Below are positions 8,599 through 18,021 of a stretch of 64,000 bases of DNA, piece by piece. Source of the stretch: Oceanicola sp. GTDB lineage: Bacteria; Pseudomonadota; Alphaproteobacteria; Rhodobacterales; Rhodobacteraceae. The translations under genes were made by a program, and so were the position numbers. The notes under the pieces were generated by a model. It did no database searches and was not told the origin of the DNA. It was given only the letters and a program-made list of their open reading frames with translations. Every line of letters begins with the position of its first letter. The stretch's first letter is position 1. The stretch is from assembly GCA_017792405.1 (NCBI GenBank), contig CP051231.1, positions 2,984,062 through 3,048,061 on the forward strand, read 5' to 3'.

Positions 8599-9918
8599 TC
8601 AGCCCGGCTTGCGGGCCAGCAGCGGCATCACATCGGCCATCTCGGGGCCGCGCTCACGGCCCGTTACGGCCTTGCGGAGCGGCATGAAGAGGCCCTTGCC
8701 CTTGCGGCCGGTGGCCTCTTTCACGGCGGAGGTCCACTCGCCCCAGGTGGTGTCGGTGTAGGGCGGCTCGCCGAGCATGGCGAAGGCCTCGCGCACGAAA
8801 TCGGCGTCTTCTTCGGCGATGAGCGGGGTCGCGCCCTCGGAGAAGAGCTTCCACCAATCCTGAAGGTCGGCCTTCACGGTGATGTTCTCGCGGGCCACAG
8901 CCCAGAAGCGCTCGGCCTGATCGGCGGGCACGCCCAGTGCCTCGATCTCGCCCGCCACGGCAGAGAGCGGCTGGGCGGCAAGGTGGCGGTGGGTGAGCGG
9001 AAAGAGATCTTCGACGTCGAACTTGGTGGGGGCGGAGCCGAACTTGGTGAGGTCGAAGCCCTCGATCAGCTCGTCATGGCTGGCGCGCAGCTCGACCGGG
9101 TCGGCGGAGCCGAGACGGGCCATCAGCGACAGCAGCGCCATCGGCTCGACGCCGCGCTCGCGAAGATCGCGCAGGGCCAGCGTGCCGAGCCGCTTGGAGA
9201 GCGCCTCGCCCTGCGGGCCGGTGAGCAGCGAGTGGTGGGCGAAGCTGGGGACGGAGCCGCCAAGCGCCTCGATGATCTGGATCTGGGTCGCGGTGTTGGT
9301 CACGTGGTCGGAGCCGCGCACGACGTTGGTGATGCCCATCTCGGTATCGTCGACCACGGAGGCCAGCGTGTAGAGCACCTGCCCGTCGCCGCGGATCAGC
9401 ACCGGGTCGGAGACGGAGGCGGCGTCGATGGAAATGTCGCCAAGGATGCCATCATTCCACTCGATGCGCGCGTGGTCGAGCTTGAAGCGCCAGTGGCCAG
9501 TGCGGCCCTCGTCACGGTAGGCCTGCTTTTGTGCCTCGGTCAGATCGAGCGCGGCGCGGTCGTAGACCGGCGGCTTGCCCATGTTGAGCTGCTTCTTACG
9601 CTTGAGGTCCAGCTCGGTGGGCGTTTCGAAGCACTCGTAGAAGCGACCGATCTCGCGCAGCTTGTCGGCGGCGGCTTCGTAGCGGTCGAGCCGGGAGGAT
9701 TGAGTTTCGACCCGGTCCCACGTGAGGCCCAGCCACTCGAGATCCTGCTGGATAGCGTCGGCGAACTCGGGCTTGGAGCGCTCCGGGTCGGTATCATCCA
9801 GACGGAGGATGAAGGTGCCGCCGGACTTGCGGGCGATCAGCCAGTTGAACAGCGCGGTACGCAGGTTGCCGACATGCAGGTAGCCGGTGGGGGACGGGGC
9901 AAAACGGGTGGTGGTCAT
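8599..9918 (-). CDS. gltX: Glutamyl-tRNA synthetase
   Basis: 439 residues, class I synthetase. The N-terminus [17 protein letters not shown] contains the HIGH-type signature as HVGN, and the KMSKS-type motif appears as ALSKRLG. A C-terminal helical anticodon-binding domain follows. Many Alphaproteobacteria carry two gltX genes with different tRNA preference (Glu only, or Glu plus Gln), and I cannot decide which this one is. Confidence 0.93.
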   Translation of the reverse strand: MTTTRFAPSPTGYLHVGNLRTALFNWLIARKSGGTFILRLDDTDPERSKPEFADAIQQDLEWLGLTWDRVETQSSRLDRYEAAADKLREIGRFYECFETPTELDLKRKKQLNMGKPPVYDRAALDLTEAQKQAYRDEGRTGHWRFKLDHARIEWNDGILGDISIDAASVSDPVLIRGDGQVLYTLASVVDDTEMGITNVVRGSDHVTNTATQIQIIEALGGSVPSFAHHSLLTGPQGEALSKRLGTLALRDLRERGVEPMALLSLMARLGSADPVELRASHDELIEGFDLTKFGSAPTKFDVEDLFPLTHRHLAAQPLSAVAGEIEALGVPADQAERFWAVARENITVKADLQDWWKLFSEGATPLIAEEDADFVREAFAMLGEPPYTDTTWGEWTSAVKEATGRKGKGLFMPLRKAVTGRERGPEMADVMPLLARKPG

Positions 9919-9992
9919 GGGATATCCTCGGGCGTCAGGGCCGCGATTTACACGGGGCGCGGGCGCGGGGCAAGTTCAGCGGCGGCGCGGCG

Positions 9993-10415
9993 TCAGGCGG
10001 AGACGGGCCAGCGGGTGGCGAGGTCGTCCAGCCCGGCGCGGATCAGCTCGGCCAGAACCGCCTCGTCGATCTTGCCGAGGCGGCCGAGGTAGAGGCAGGA
10101 CTTGCCGATCTTGTGCGGACCGAGGCGGGCGAGGATGTGGGAGAAGTCGGTGTAGCCCGGCATGATGTAGATGACCATGTTGGCCTTGCGGGGCGAGAAG
10201 CCGGTGGCGAGCCAGTCGCCGGTGCGGCCGGAGGCGTAGGTGTAGTGATACTGGCCGAAGCCGACGATGGTCGGCCCCCACATGCGCGGGGCGTAGCCGC
10301 TGGTTTGACCGAAGAGATCGAGCAGGCGCAGGGCATCTTCGCGGCGACCGGGGTGGGCCACGGCCTCGCAAAAGGCGCGCGGGTCGGTATCGGTGGGCTG
10401 GGTGGCATTGGCCAT
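9993..10415 (-). CDS. DUF1801 domain protein
   Basis: 140 residues starting MANATQPTDTDPRAFCEAVA. Segments MWGPTIVGFGQYHYTYASGR, NMVIYIMPGYTDF and GKSCLYLGRLGKID are characteristic of the DUF1801/YdhG-like fold, a small domain of unknown biochemical role. The start was chosen at the ATG at 10415; upstream in-frame sequence is Arg/Pro-rich and not protein-like. Confidence 0.8.
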   Translation of the reverse strand: MANATQPTDTDPRAFCEAVAHPGRREDALRLLDLFGQTSGYAPRMWGPTIVGFGQYHYTYASGRTGDWLATGFSPRKANMVIYIMPGYTDFSHILARLGPHKIGKSCLYLGRLGKIDEAVLAELIRAGLDDLATRWPVSA

Positions 10416-10732
10416 GAGGAGAGGATGGCGGAGGGGGGCGTGCTGCGTCAACGGGGGGCTTGGCTTGTGGGCGCGGTGGTGGGCTGCACCTGCTCTGCGG
10501 GTACACGCAGGCCCCGCAGCGCGGGGGCCTTTTGTAGGGTGGGTTCTGCCGACCGTTCGGGGCCCGTGCCTTGGGGAGCGCGTGATGCGGTGTGCACGGC
10601 GGTGGGTTTCACCCACCCTACTTGAGGGGGCGCGGGAGGAGGGAAACCCCGCGCCGCTGCGGCTCGAATGGACCTCGGGGGAAAGGTGCGAACCGTTGCA
10701 GCATGTCTAGGCGCGGAGCGTAAAGATTCGGT
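10416..10732. other. 317-base intergenic region holding hairpins, no gene seen
   Basis: No credible coding sequence on either strand. It contains a GC-rich hairpin followed by TTTT at about 10510-10533 (plus strand, with no plus-strand gene ahead of it) and the inverted-repeat element at 10534-10621. The rest shows nothing I recognise. Confidence 0.6.
10534..10621. repeat. 88-bp element with 11-bp perfect terminal inverted repeats
   Basis: The left end GTAGGGTGGGT (10534-10544) is the exact reverse complement of the right end ACCCACCCTAC (10611-10621). The right end also forms a tight hairpin (GGTGGGT, TTC, ACCCACC). GTAGGGTGGGT-type ends are common in dispersed REP- or MITE-like repeats of many bacteria. 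Only this copy is seen in the window. Confidence 0.65.
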
Positions 10733-11113
10733 TCACGCGTAAGAGATCACCTCATATTCCACCCCGTCCCAATCCTCGAAGTAGAACCGGCGGCCCGGTT
10801 CGTAATCGGCGTGGGAGCGGGGCTTGAGACCGTAGTCCTTGACCCGCTGTTCCACTGCGTCGAGATCGTCGACCACCACACCGACATGGTTGAGCCCGCC
10901 GGTGACATGGTAGGTGGATTGCTTGGCCGCCTCCTGATCGTGGTGGCGGTAGAGCGCGAGGTAGCTCTCCGCCCCGCCGACATGGGCGGTTTCGCCGCCG
11001 TAGATCGAGCTGCCGCGCCAGCGGAGCTTCCAGTCGAAGAGATCATCGAGCAGCGCAATAGCGCGGTCGAGATCGGAAACGGTGACGTTGACGTGTTCAA
11101 GTTGGGCGGACAT
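10733..11113 (-). CDS. VOC family (glyoxalase/bleomycin-resistance fold) protein
   Basis: 126 residues with two beta-alpha-beta-beta-beta modules: LEHVNVTVSDLDRAIALL at the N-terminus and LNHVGVVVDDLDAVEQRV midway. Possible metal ligands are His in HVNV and HVGV and Glu in VEYEVISYA. It may be a glyoxalase or thiol-dependent detoxification enzyme. It is divergent from soxR with the operator between them, so it is probably a SoxR target, which fits a redox- or electrophile-defence role. The substrate is unknown. Confidence 0.85.
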   Translation of the reverse strand: MSAQLEHVNVTVSDLDRAIALLDDLFDWKLRWRGSSIYGGETAHVGGAESYLALYRHHDQEAAKQSTYHVTGGLNHVGVVVDDLDAVEQRVKDYGLKPRSHADYEPGRRFYFEDWDGVEYEVISYA

Positions 11114-11152
11114 CTGCGAATCTCCTTGAGCTGCGATGGCACCTGTGTAATT

Positions 11153-11170
11153 GCTAAAGCTAACTTTAGC
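11153..11170. promoter_or_regulatory. Probable SoxR operator in the divergent VOC/soxR promoter
   Basis: An 18-bp near-perfect palindrome, GCTAAAGCTAACTTTAGC (arms GCTAAAG and CTTTAGC around CTAA). It lies 17 bases before the soxR ATG and 40 bases from the VOC start. MerR-family activators bind such palindromes inside an over-long promoter spacer. On the minus strand TTGAGC flanks it on one side and TACACA on the other, with ~19 bp between, as expected. Confidence 0.75.
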
Positions 11171-11186
11171 TCAAGGATTTTCTGAC

Positions 11187-11681
11187 ATGGCTGATCGCAG
11201 CGCGAAACTCAGGGCAAATGACGTGCTCTCCATCGGGCAATTCGCCGAGCGGGCCGGGCTGGCGGTGAGTGCGCTGCGCTACTACGAGGCGGAGGGGCTG
11301 ATCGCGCCGATGCGGGCGCCCTCGGGCCAAAGGCGGTTTCGGCGGGCCGACATCAGGCGGGTCAGCTTTATCCGTATTGCCCAGCAGTTCGGCTATACCC
11401 TGCCCCAGATCAAGGCGCTGATGGCCGGGCTGCCAGAGGGGCGGACGCCCACGGCGAAGGACTGGCGGGAGATCTCGGAGCAGTTCCGCGACACGCTCGA
11501 CCAGCGCATCCAGACGCTGAAGAAGATGCGCGACGACCTCGACGGCTGCATCGGTTGCGGTTGTCTCAGCCTCGAAAAGTGCAGGCTCTACAACAAGGAA
11601 GACAAGGCCGCGACGCGGGGCGCGGGGCCGCGCTACCTGATGGGCGACCGCTCGGACGAAATCCGCGAGGCGGGCGAGTAA
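11187..11681 (+). CDS. soxR: Redox-sensitive transcriptional activator SoxR
   Basis: 164 residues. A MerR-type winged helix (IGQFAERAGLAVSALRYYE) is followed by a dimerisation helix and the [2Fe-2S] cluster motif with C121, C124, C126 and C132 (CIGCGCLSLEKC), diagnostic of SoxR. In most bacteria outside the enterics it senses redox-cycling compounds and acts without SoxS. The start MADRSAKL follows the operator; the upstream in-frame codons overlap that operator and were rejected. Divergent from the VOC gene. Confidence 0.95.
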   Translation: MADRSAKLRANDVLSIGQFAERAGLAVSALRYYEAEGLIAPMRAPSGQRRFRRADIRRVSFIRIAQQFGYTLPQIKALMAGLPEGRTPTAKDWREISEQFRDTLDQRIQTLKKMRDDLDGCIGCGCLSLEKCRLYNKEDKAATRGAGPRYLMGDRSDEIREAGE

Positions 11682-11798
11682 CAATCATGCTCGCACGATA
11701 GTTGCGACATAAGTGTCATTTGCGGAATTATCTTTCTCCGGCATATTGCCGCAATGCAGCGGTGGCGCTATACCCGCCCCATGACGGAGGAGACCGAG

Positions 11799-12242
11799 AT
11801 GCTCGACAACATGCCCCGCGGGACGATCTGCATCGAAGATATCGAGATCGGCATGATCCGCAGCCTGCGCAAGCAGGTGACCGACCGGGACATCGAGATG
11901 TTCGCCGAGGTCTCCACCGACCGGAACCCGGTGCATCTGGATGACGCCTATGCGCAGGACACCATCTTCGAGGGGCGTATTGCCCACGGGATGCTGACGG
12001 CCGGGCTGATCTCCGCGGTGATCGGGGAGCAACTGCCGGGCCACGGCACGGTTTACCTTGGGCAGACGCTCAAGTTCATGGCCCCGGTGCGGCCCGGAGA
12101 CATGGTTCTGGCCGAGGTGGAGGTGCTGGAGATCGACCACCGCAAACGCCGGGTGCAGCTTGATACCCGCTGTCTGGTGGACGGGAAGGTTGTGCTGAAG
12201 GGCGAGGCCACGGTGCTCGCCCCTTCGGCCAAGTTCGACTGA
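11799..12242 (+). CDS. MaoC family (R)-hydratase-like protein
   Basis: 147 residues with a hot-dog fold. The MaoC/PhaJ hydratase motif is visible as FAEVSTDRNPVHLDDAYA (Asp and His of the active site), followed by GRIAHGMLTAGLIS. Such enzymes hydrate trans-2-enoyl-CoA. The start MLDNMPRG was chosen because GGAGGAG lies six bases ahead; an ATG at 11781 would add six residues. The nearby mcd at 13188 suggests acyl-CoA metabolism, but this is not the larger mesaconyl-CoA hydratase. Confidence 0.85.
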   Translation: MLDNMPRGTICIEDIEIGMIRSLRKQVTDRDIEMFAEVSTDRNPVHLDDAYAQDTIFEGRIAHGMLTAGLISAVIGEQLPGHGTVYLGQTLKFMAPVRPGDMVLAEVEVLEIDHRKRRVQLDTRCLVDGKVVLKGEATVLAPSAKFD

Positions 12243-12270
12243 GCGGGGGTTTCGCCGAACCCTGTAGCCC

Positions 12271-13041
12271 TCAGCCGATCAGACCCCGGCGGATCAGGTT
12301 GAGGCCGGCGATGAGTAGCACGGCAAGGGTAGCCTTGCGGAAGGTGGCCTGATCGATCCGATCCTGTATCTGGAAGCCGATCCACATGCCCGCAAGCGCG
12401 GGCAGAAGCAGCAGGGCCGAGAACCAGACGGTCTCGCTGTTCATCACGCCGCTCTTGAGGTGGCCCGCCAGCAGCATGATCGAACCGAGGCCGTAGATCA
12501 CCCCTTGCACCACGATCTGCCGCGCCTTGGGGGTTTCGATCGCCACGAGATAGAGCACCGTGGTCGGGCCCCAGGTGCCCGCCAGCCCGCCGAGCAGGCC
12601 GGAGAGGATGCCCGCCACCACCGAGGCCACCGGGCGGCGGGCCTCGGGAATCACAAGCTTCAACCCAAGCAGCTGGATTGCGCAGAGCAGGGTCACTGGG
12701 ATGCCGAGCACCAGATACATCACCCCGGTCGAGATCACCGTGACGAGTTGGGCAGACAGCAGGATCAGGACGCAGACGATAAGGATATAGACCTTGTAGT
12801 CGCGCAGCGCGGCCTTGGCCTCGCCCCAGCCGCAGCGGGCGACCTGCAGCAGGTTGGTGAGCACGATGGGCAGGATGATGCCCGCAATGACCAGCTTTGG
12901 ATCAAGCAGGATGCCCATGCCGGAAATCATGATCAGCGGCATGGCAAAGCCCACCGCCCCCTTCACCACGCCCGCCAGCAGGGTCACGCCCAGCGCGAAG
13001 GCGATGAGGCCGGGAGTCAAAAGATCGGGCAGAAAGCTCAT
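12271..13041 (-). CDS. TauE/SafE family membrane permease
   Basis: 256 residues, almost entirely hydrophobic, with about eight membrane helices (ALGVTLLAGVVKGAVGFAMP at the N-terminus). The repeated glycine-rich segments GLLGGLAGTWGP and GVVKGAVGFAMP mark the TauE/SafE family, which exports sulfite, sulfoacetate or similar small anions. The genes on either side give no substrate clue. Confidence 0.85.
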   Translation of the reverse strand: MSFLPDLLTPGLIAFALGVTLLAGVVKGAVGFAMPLIMISGMGILLDPKLVIAGIILPIVLTNLLQVARCGWGEAKAALRDYKVYILIVCVLILLSAQLVTVISTGVMYLVLGIPVTLLCAIQLLGLKLVIPEARRPVASVVAGILSGLLGGLAGTWGPTTVLYLVAIETPKARQIVVQGVIYGLGSIMLLAGHLKSGVMNSETVWFSALLLLPALAGMWIGFQIQDRIDQATFRKATLAVLLIAGLNLIRRGLIG

Positions 13042-13187
13042 ACTGCCTCATATCGCGCCGCTCCCACTGCCGCAGCAGGAATCGACCGCGACATTTTTAT
13101 GCACCAAAGTCTATTCTCGCGAAATTAAGTTGCGCTGCACCTGCGAAGGGATTATGCCGACCGGGCACGACAACGAGGACCGAATCC

Positions 13188-14864
13188 ATGCCCCATGACG
13201 GACAGGACATGACCGCCCAAGCCATCATTCTCCCCGATCTGCTCAACCTCACCGGTGCCGCCGTGGCCCCGGCGGAAGCGCTGCTGGAGGCGGCGAAAGC
13301 CGGGTTGAAGGCCGAGTTGGCGGTAGAGGGCCGGGTCTCTGGCGGGGCGGTGGACGCCAACCAGACCGCCACCCACGGGCTGGCGTGGTTTGCCACCTAT
13401 GTGCAGGCGCTCAAGCAGATGCAGGCCTGGGCCGAGAAGCTGGAGGGCGAAGGCAAGTTTGGCGAGGTGGAGCAACTGCTGCACCAGATCGCCTTTGGCG
13501 AATACCTCGCGCAGATGTCCGGGGGCATCCCGATGAGCCAGGGCGAGATCGTGCGGCCCGCCGACCTTGGGCTGGAGAGCACCGAGGCGCTGATGACCGA
13601 TGCGGTGCGCCAGCTGATCGCGCGGGGCAACAGCCAGGCGGCGCGGCTGCGGCTGGTGGAGTTGATGCAGGAGCGCTCGGCCGAGATCACCGTGGGTGCC
13701 AGCGGGCTGGATGACGAGCTGGAGATGATCCGCGAGCAATTCCGCCGGTTCTCGGTGGACCGCATCGAGCCGCACGCCCATGAGTGGCACCTGAAGGACG
13801 AGCTGATCCCGATGGAGGTGATCGAGGAACTGGCGGAGATGGGGGTCTTTGGGCTGACCATCCCCGAGAACCTCGGTGGCCTTGGCCTGTCCAAAGCCTC
13901 GATGGTGGTGGTCTCCGAAGAGCTTTCACGCGGGTATATCGGTGTGGGCAGCCTTGGCACCCGCTCCGAGATCGCCGCCGAGCTGATCCTTTGCGGCGGC
14001 ACCGATGAGCAGAAGGAAAGCTGGCTGCCCCGGATCGCCAGCGGTGAGATTCTGCCCACCGCCGTCTTTACCGAGCCGAACACCGGCTCCGACCTCGGCG
14101 CCCTGCGCACCCGCGCGGTGAAGGAGGGCGATACCTACAAGGTGACCGGCAACAAGACGTGGATCACCCATGCGGCCCGGACCCACGTGATGACCCTGTT
14201 GGCGCGGACCGACCCTTCGACGAGCGATTACAAGGGCTTGTCGATGTTTCTGGCCGAGAAGACGCCGGGCACCGATGAGGCACCCTTCCCCACCCCCGGC
14301 ATGACCGGCGGGGAGATCGAGGTGCTGGGCTATCGCGGCATGAAAGAATACGAGCTGGGCTTCGACGGCTTCGAGGTGAAGGAAGAGAACCTTCTGGGCG
14401 GCGAAGAGGGCAAGGGCTTCAAGCAGTTGATGGAGACCTTCGAGAGCGCCCGGATTCAGACGGCGGCGCGTGCGATTGGCGTGGCGCAATCGGCGCTGGA
14501 TATCGCGATGCGTTACGCGCAGGACCGCAAGCAGTTTGGCAAGAGCCTGATCGAGTTTCCGCGCGTGGCCAGCAAGCTGGCGATGATGGCGGTGGAGATC
14601 ATGATCGCCCGGCAGCTCACCTATTTTTCCGCATGGGAGAAGGATCACGGCGTGCGATGTGACCTCGAAGCCGGGATGGCCAAGCTGCTCGGCGCCCGGG
14701 TTGCATGGGCTGCGGCGGACAACGGGTTGCAGATTCACGGCGGCAACGGGTTTGCGCTGGAATACAGCATCAGCCGGGTGCTCTGCGATGCGCGGATCCT
14801 GAATATCTTCGAGGGGGCCGCCGAGATTCAGGCGCAGGTGATCGCGCGGCGTCTGCTGGCCTAG
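13188..14864 (+). CDS. mcd: (2S)-methylsuccinyl-CoA dehydrogenase
   Basis: 558 residues. The C-terminal ~400 are a standard acyl-CoA dehydrogenase (EELAEMGVFGLTIPENLGGLG, FTEPNTGSDL, QIHGGNGFALEY, ARILNIFEGAAEIQ). The first ~160 form an extra domain found in Mcd of the ethylmalonyl-CoA pathway, which oxidises methylsuccinyl-CoA to mesaconyl-CoA during acetate assimilation. Catalytic Glu is probably in the EGAAEIQ region. An internal ATG at 13209 with GGACAGG ahead of it is an alternative start. No other pathway gene is in the window, so the call rests on architecture. Confidence 0.85.
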   Translation: MPHDGQDMTAQAIILPDLLNLTGAAVAPAEALLEAAKAGLKAELAVEGRVSGGAVDANQTATHGLAWFATYVQALKQMQAWAEKLEGEGKFGEVEQLLHQIAFGEYLAQMSGGIPMSQGEIVRPADLGLESTEALMTDAVRQLIARGNSQAARLRLVELMQERSAEITVGASGLDDELEMIREQFRRFSVDRIEPHAHEWHLKDELIPMEVIEELAEMGVFGLTIPENLGGLGLSKASMVVVSEELSRGYIGVGSLGTRSEIAAELILCGGTDEQKESWLPRIASGEILPTAVFTEPNTGSDLGALRTRAVKEGDTYKVTGNKTWITHAARTHVMTLLARTDPSTSDYKGLSMFLAEKTPGTDEAPFPTPGMTGGEIEVLGYRGMKEYELGFDGFEVKEENLLGGEEGKGFKQLMETFESARIQTAARAIGVAQSALDIAMRYAQDRKQFGKSLIEFPRVASKLAMMAVEIMIARQLTYFSAWEKDHGVRCDLEAGMAKLLGARVAWAAADNGLQIHGGNGFALEYSISRVLCDARILNIFEGAAEIQAQVIARRLLA

Positions 14865-14873
14865 AGGCCCGGC

Positions 14874-15452
14874 CTAGCGGAGCGCCCAGACGACCCGGCA
14901 GGCGGTGTCAGCACGGCGCGTCTGTTGGGCCGCGATACAATCGGCCATCGCGGCTTGTCCGGCGTCATGGCGATTTGGGTAACCCCAGGCGCTGCCCCAG
15001 TGTCCCCGCGCGTCGACCGCCAGCGCACGCCCGCCCTCCCTGCTGCTCCGCAGAGTGGCAAGCTCTCGCGCTTGCGGCCCGGAGAGCCCGGCCACCTGCG
15101 GCTCGGCGGGGGTGATGGTGGCGACCACCCGGCAGTCGGCAGCCCAATCGGCGCAGAGAGCAAGCGCGTCTGCCTCGGCCAGCGCGGCATCGGCATAGCC
15201 CGAGACGGCGCCGAAGGCCTCCTGCCCGCCCACCGAGAAGGCGCCGTACCAATCCGGCCCGTTGTGGAACTCATCGTAGGCCTGGTGCATCGCCCAGGCC
15301 TGCGGATGCGCCCGCGCCAGCTCGGCCTGACTCGGGCCGGTCACCACGGCACCGGGCACCCCCCCATCGTGCCGTGCCAACCCCGAAACGCCCGAGTAGG
15401 ACAGGGCGGCGATGGCGACGACGGCCATGAAGAGGCTGGCTCTTTGCAACAT
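14874..15452 (-). CDS. Exported protein with two cysteine-paired repeats, unknown function
   Basis: 192 residues with an N-terminal signal or anchor (LFMAVVAIAALSYSG). The mature part has a YGAFSVGG segment and two units of the type A..A...C......C.VV (ALALCADWAADCRVV; ADCIAAQQ..DTACRVV), reminiscent of DUF4189-like exported domains. The two cysteine pairs could form disulfides in the periplasm. No enzymatic motif is visible. Confidence 0.65.
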   Translation of the reverse strand: MLQRASLFMAVVAIAALSYSGVSGLARHDGGVPGAVVTGPSQAELARAHPQAWAMHQAYDEFHNGPDWYGAFSVGGQEAFGAVSGYADAALAEADALALCADWAADCRVVATITPAEPQVAGLSGPQARELATLRSSREGGRALAVDARGHWGSAWGYPNRHDAGQAAMADCIAAQQTRRADTACRVVWALR

Positions 15453-15529
15453 GGGCTACAGATTGCCGGTGCAGCATGGCAGCAACGTGGCAGCTTGGCG
15501 GCGCGGGACGGGCGACCTATGTGTGAGCC

Positions 15530-15922
15530 ATGAAAACGCTTGCCCTCGCCACCCTGCTCGCCCTCCCCCCAATGGTCGCCGCCTGCGCGGATGAAACCCT
15601 GACAGGCTATGCCGAGGGCACCTACCAGCTGGAAGAGATCGACGGCGTGGCCTTTCAGTGGGGCGCGACGCTGGAGCTGGGCGAGGAGGGCCGGATCTCT
15701 GGCCGGGCGCCCTGCAACGGCTACTCGGCGGAGCAGACCGCGCCCTACCCGTGGTTCAAGCCGGGGCCGATCATGGCGACCAAGATGGCCTGCCTGCACA
15801 TGAACGGCGAGGCGGAGTTCTTCGAGGCTTTGGGCGCGATGACATTGGCCGAGGCCAACGGGCCGGTGCTGATCCTGTCCAACGAAGACGGGCGGGAGAT
15901 GGTGTTTCGGCGGGAGCCGTAG
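15530..15922 (+). CDS. META/HslJ-like domain lipoprotein
   Basis: 130 residues. The signal peptide ends in the lipobox VAAC, so the protein is probably lipidated. The rest follows the META domain pattern: a first strand around GTYQLEEIDG, then GRAPCNGYSAE, PGPIMATKMACL and EFFEALGAM, ending in L.L.N..G.EMVF. HslJ-type META proteins are linked to antibiotic tolerance and envelope stress in E. coli. The role here is unknown. Confidence 0.75.
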   Translation: MKTLALATLLALPPMVAACADETLTGYAEGTYQLEEIDGVAFQWGATLELGEEGRISGRAPCNGYSAEQTAPYPWFKPGPIMATKMACLHMNGEAEFFEALGAMTLAEANGPVLILSNEDGREMVFRREP

Positions 15923-15925
15923 GGG

Positions 15926-16651
15926 CTAGGGCTTGGCCAGCACCCGCACCAAGCGCGCCCGCGCGGCGGGCAGGGGCTTTTCGCCCAGTGACGCACGCAA
16001 CTGATGATCCAGAAAATAGCCTGTGGTCTCGAACCCCTGCGCGAGTTCGCCGGGGCTTTCTGGCGGCTCGCCCATGAGGCAGGGCGGCAGTGGCAGGAGC
16101 TTGGGCGCCCACTCCCCTGCCCCTTCAGCGCTGACCGCACGCCCGGTTTTGGGCGACACGTAGACCAGCCCCTCGGTGGCGCCGGTGGCGGCGCAGCAGG
16201 TGAGATCGAGGCCGAAGCCCATCTCGTCGAGCAGGGCCAACTCCCAGCGCAGGTAGGCCAGCGGCCAGTGCTCAGAGCCTTCCTCGATCAGGTCCAGCAC
16301 GGTGAGGCTGCGGGCGTAGAGGCGCGGATAGGCGGCGCGTTCGGGCAGGACGAAGGAGAGCAGCGCGGTGACGGAGCCGAGGCCCGCCAGTGCCCGGCGG
16401 TCGCCCAGCACGCCCGCCGCCCGGGCGCGGATCGGCTCGACGGTGAAGGCGCCGAGGTGATCCTCCAGCCGGGCGCGCCACGAAAGGTCAAGCTGGGCGC
16501 CGGGTTGCAGAATGGGGGCCATGCGCCGCCCGGTGCCGCCGCGTACCACGCCGGCATGGCGCCCGCGCCCCTCGGTGAAAACCTCGATGATGGCGGCGTT
16601 CTCGCCGTGGGGGCGGGATGTGAGCAGCACGCCCTCCTCGCGCCACTCCAT
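15926..16651 (-). CDS. recO: DNA repair protein RecO
   Basis: 241 residues. The N-terminal OB fold starts [26 protein letters not shown] helical domain with [22 protein letters not shown] follows, the typical RecO zinc-region position, though the full four-cysteine site is not present. RecO loads RecA with RecR/RecF at gaps. ATG at 16651 overlaps the preceding stop as ATGA; a TTG one codon upstream is unlikely. Last gene of the era-DUF1491-recO run. Confidence 0.93.
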   Translation of the reverse strand: MEWREEGVLLTSRPHGENAAIIEVFTEGRGRHAGVVRGGTGRRMAPILQPGAQLDLSWRARLEDHLGAFTVEPIRARAAGVLGDRRALAGLGSVTALLSFVLPERAAYPRLYARSLTVLDLIEEGSEHWPLAYLRWELALLDEMGFGLDLTCCAATGATEGLVYVSPKTGRAVSAEGAGEWAPKLLPLPPCLMGEPPESPGELAQGFETTGYFLDHQLRASLGEKPLPAARARLVRVLAKP

Positions 16652-16977
16652 CAACCCAGCCCTTCCTCATCCAGCAGATGGCGGCCGTCGCGGTCTTCGA
16701 CCTCGATCACCCAGAGGTCGGGATCGAAGCGGCGCTGGTCGCGCAGGGCGGCATCGACCTCGGCCTCCGGCCCTTCGGCCAGCACATCCCACGGGCGGGA
16801 GCCGTCCATTGCCATGATGCGCTGGAAGGCCCGTGCGGTGCCATCGAGCGGGCTTTGCTTGATGAGGATGTTCCCCGCCGTCTCATCGCCCTTGGCGACG
16901 ACGAAGGCGGGAATGTCGGCCAGCCGCAGGCGGGTGAGGTAGGCCTGCACCCAGAAGCCGCTGGTCAGGCGGGTCAA
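16651..16977 (-). CDS. DUF1491 family protein
   Basis: 108 residues beginning [22 protein letters not shown], matching the small alphaproteobacterial DUF1491 family of unknown function. A TTG start at 16977 overlaps the era stop codon and there is no better start. The gene is coupled at both ends (era and recO), so it is co-translated with a GTPase and a repair protein. No catalytic motif is evident. Confidence 0.8.
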   Translation of the reverse strand: MTRLTSGFWVQAYLTRLRLADIPAFVVAKGDETAGNILIKQSPLDGTARAFQRIMAMDGSRPWDVLAEGPEAEVDAALRDQRRFDPDLWVIEVEDRDGRHLLDEEGLG

Positions 16978-17885
16978 GCGTTACCGTCCTTGAAATCAAG
17001 GCCCATCTCGTCGTAGCGCTCGCTCTCTTCGAGCCAGTTCGGTCGGACCTTCACCTGCAGGAAGAGGTGGACCTTGTGGCCGAGGAACTCCTCCAGCTCC
17101 TCGCGCGCCGCCTTGCCGATGGCCTTGATCGTCTCGCCCCGATTGCCCAGAACGATGCCCTTGTGGCCGTCGCGCATGACATAGACGATCTGGTCGATCT
17201 TGGCGGAGCCGTCCTTGCGGTTTTCCCAGGCCTCCGTCTCGACGGTGAGCTGGTAGGGCAGCTCCTGATGCAGCCGCAGGGTGAGCTTTTCACGGGTCAT
17301 CTCGGCGGCGATCATGCGCAGGGGCAGGTCGGCGATCTGGTCTTCGGGGTAGAGCCAGGGCCCCTCGGGCAGCTCACCGGCGAGCCATTTGCGCAGGTCA
17401 TCGACGCCGTGGCCCTTTTCGGCGGAGATCATGAAGGTCTCGGCAAAGGCGTGGGCCTCGTTCAGCTTGGCGGTCAGCTCCAGCAGTACCTCGGATTTGA
17501 CCCGGTCGATCTTGTTGATCGCCAGCGCCACCTTTTGCCCCTCGACCGAGCGCTCTTTCAGAGCGTCGAGGATCGCCTGCACGCCCTCGGTCAGCCCGCG
17601 ATGGGCCTCGACCAGAAGCACGACGATATCGGCGTCGGCCGCCCCGCCCCAGGCTGCGGCGACCATCGCCCGGTCGAGCCGGCGGCGGGGGCGGAAGAGG
17701 CCGGGGGTGTCGACGAAGACGATCTGGCTCTCGCCCTCGATCGCCACGCCGCGGATGCGGGCGCGGGTGGTTTGGACCTTGTGGGTGACGATGCTCACCT
17801 TGGCGCCGACCATGCGGTTGGTGAGCGTCGATTTGCCCGCGTTGGGCTCTCCGATGAGGGCGACGAAACCGGCGCGTGTGGTCAT
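16974..17885 (-). CDS. era: GTPase Era
   Basis: 303 residues. G1 is GEPNAGKST, G3 is DTPGL and G4 is NKID, followed by a C-terminal KH domain (GHKGIVLGNRGETIKAIGK). Era binds 16S rRNA and assists 30S maturation. The start MTTRAGFVALIGEPN at 17885 puts the P loop at the normal distance; further upstream the frame is open but not family-like. In this genome an endonuclease-like gene and an arginase-family gene lie between rnc and era, which are often adjacent. Confidence 0.96.
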   Translation of the reverse strand: MTTRAGFVALIGEPNAGKSTLTNRMVGAKVSIVTHKVQTTRARIRGVAIEGESQIVFVDTPGLFRPRRRLDRAMVAAAWGGAADADIVVLLVEAHRGLTEGVQAILDALKERSVEGQKVALAINKIDRVKSEVLLELTAKLNEAHAFAETFMISAEKGHGVDDLRKWLAGELPEGPWLYPEDQIADLPLRMIAAEMTREKLTLRLHQELPYQLTVETEAWENRKDGSAKIDQIVYVMRDGHKGIVLGNRGETIKAIGKAAREELEEFLGHKVHLFLQVKVRPNWLEESERYDEMGLDFKDGNA

Positions 17886-18021
17886 GGGGCTTGGCCTTGT
17901 TGGTTGAACGCGCCGGGAATAGAGGATTTGCGCGGGTTTCGCCAGCAAAAGCCTGCGCGGGCCTTGCGGGCCGGGGCTGGCCGCCGCAGGGTTGCGCAAA
18001 GCCTCAGACGGAGCCCTCCCC

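Noticed and set aside
10510..10533. GC hairpin with TTTT on the plus strand
   Set aside because: No plus-strand gene lies ahead of it; it may be part of the repeat region. Not called as a functional terminator.
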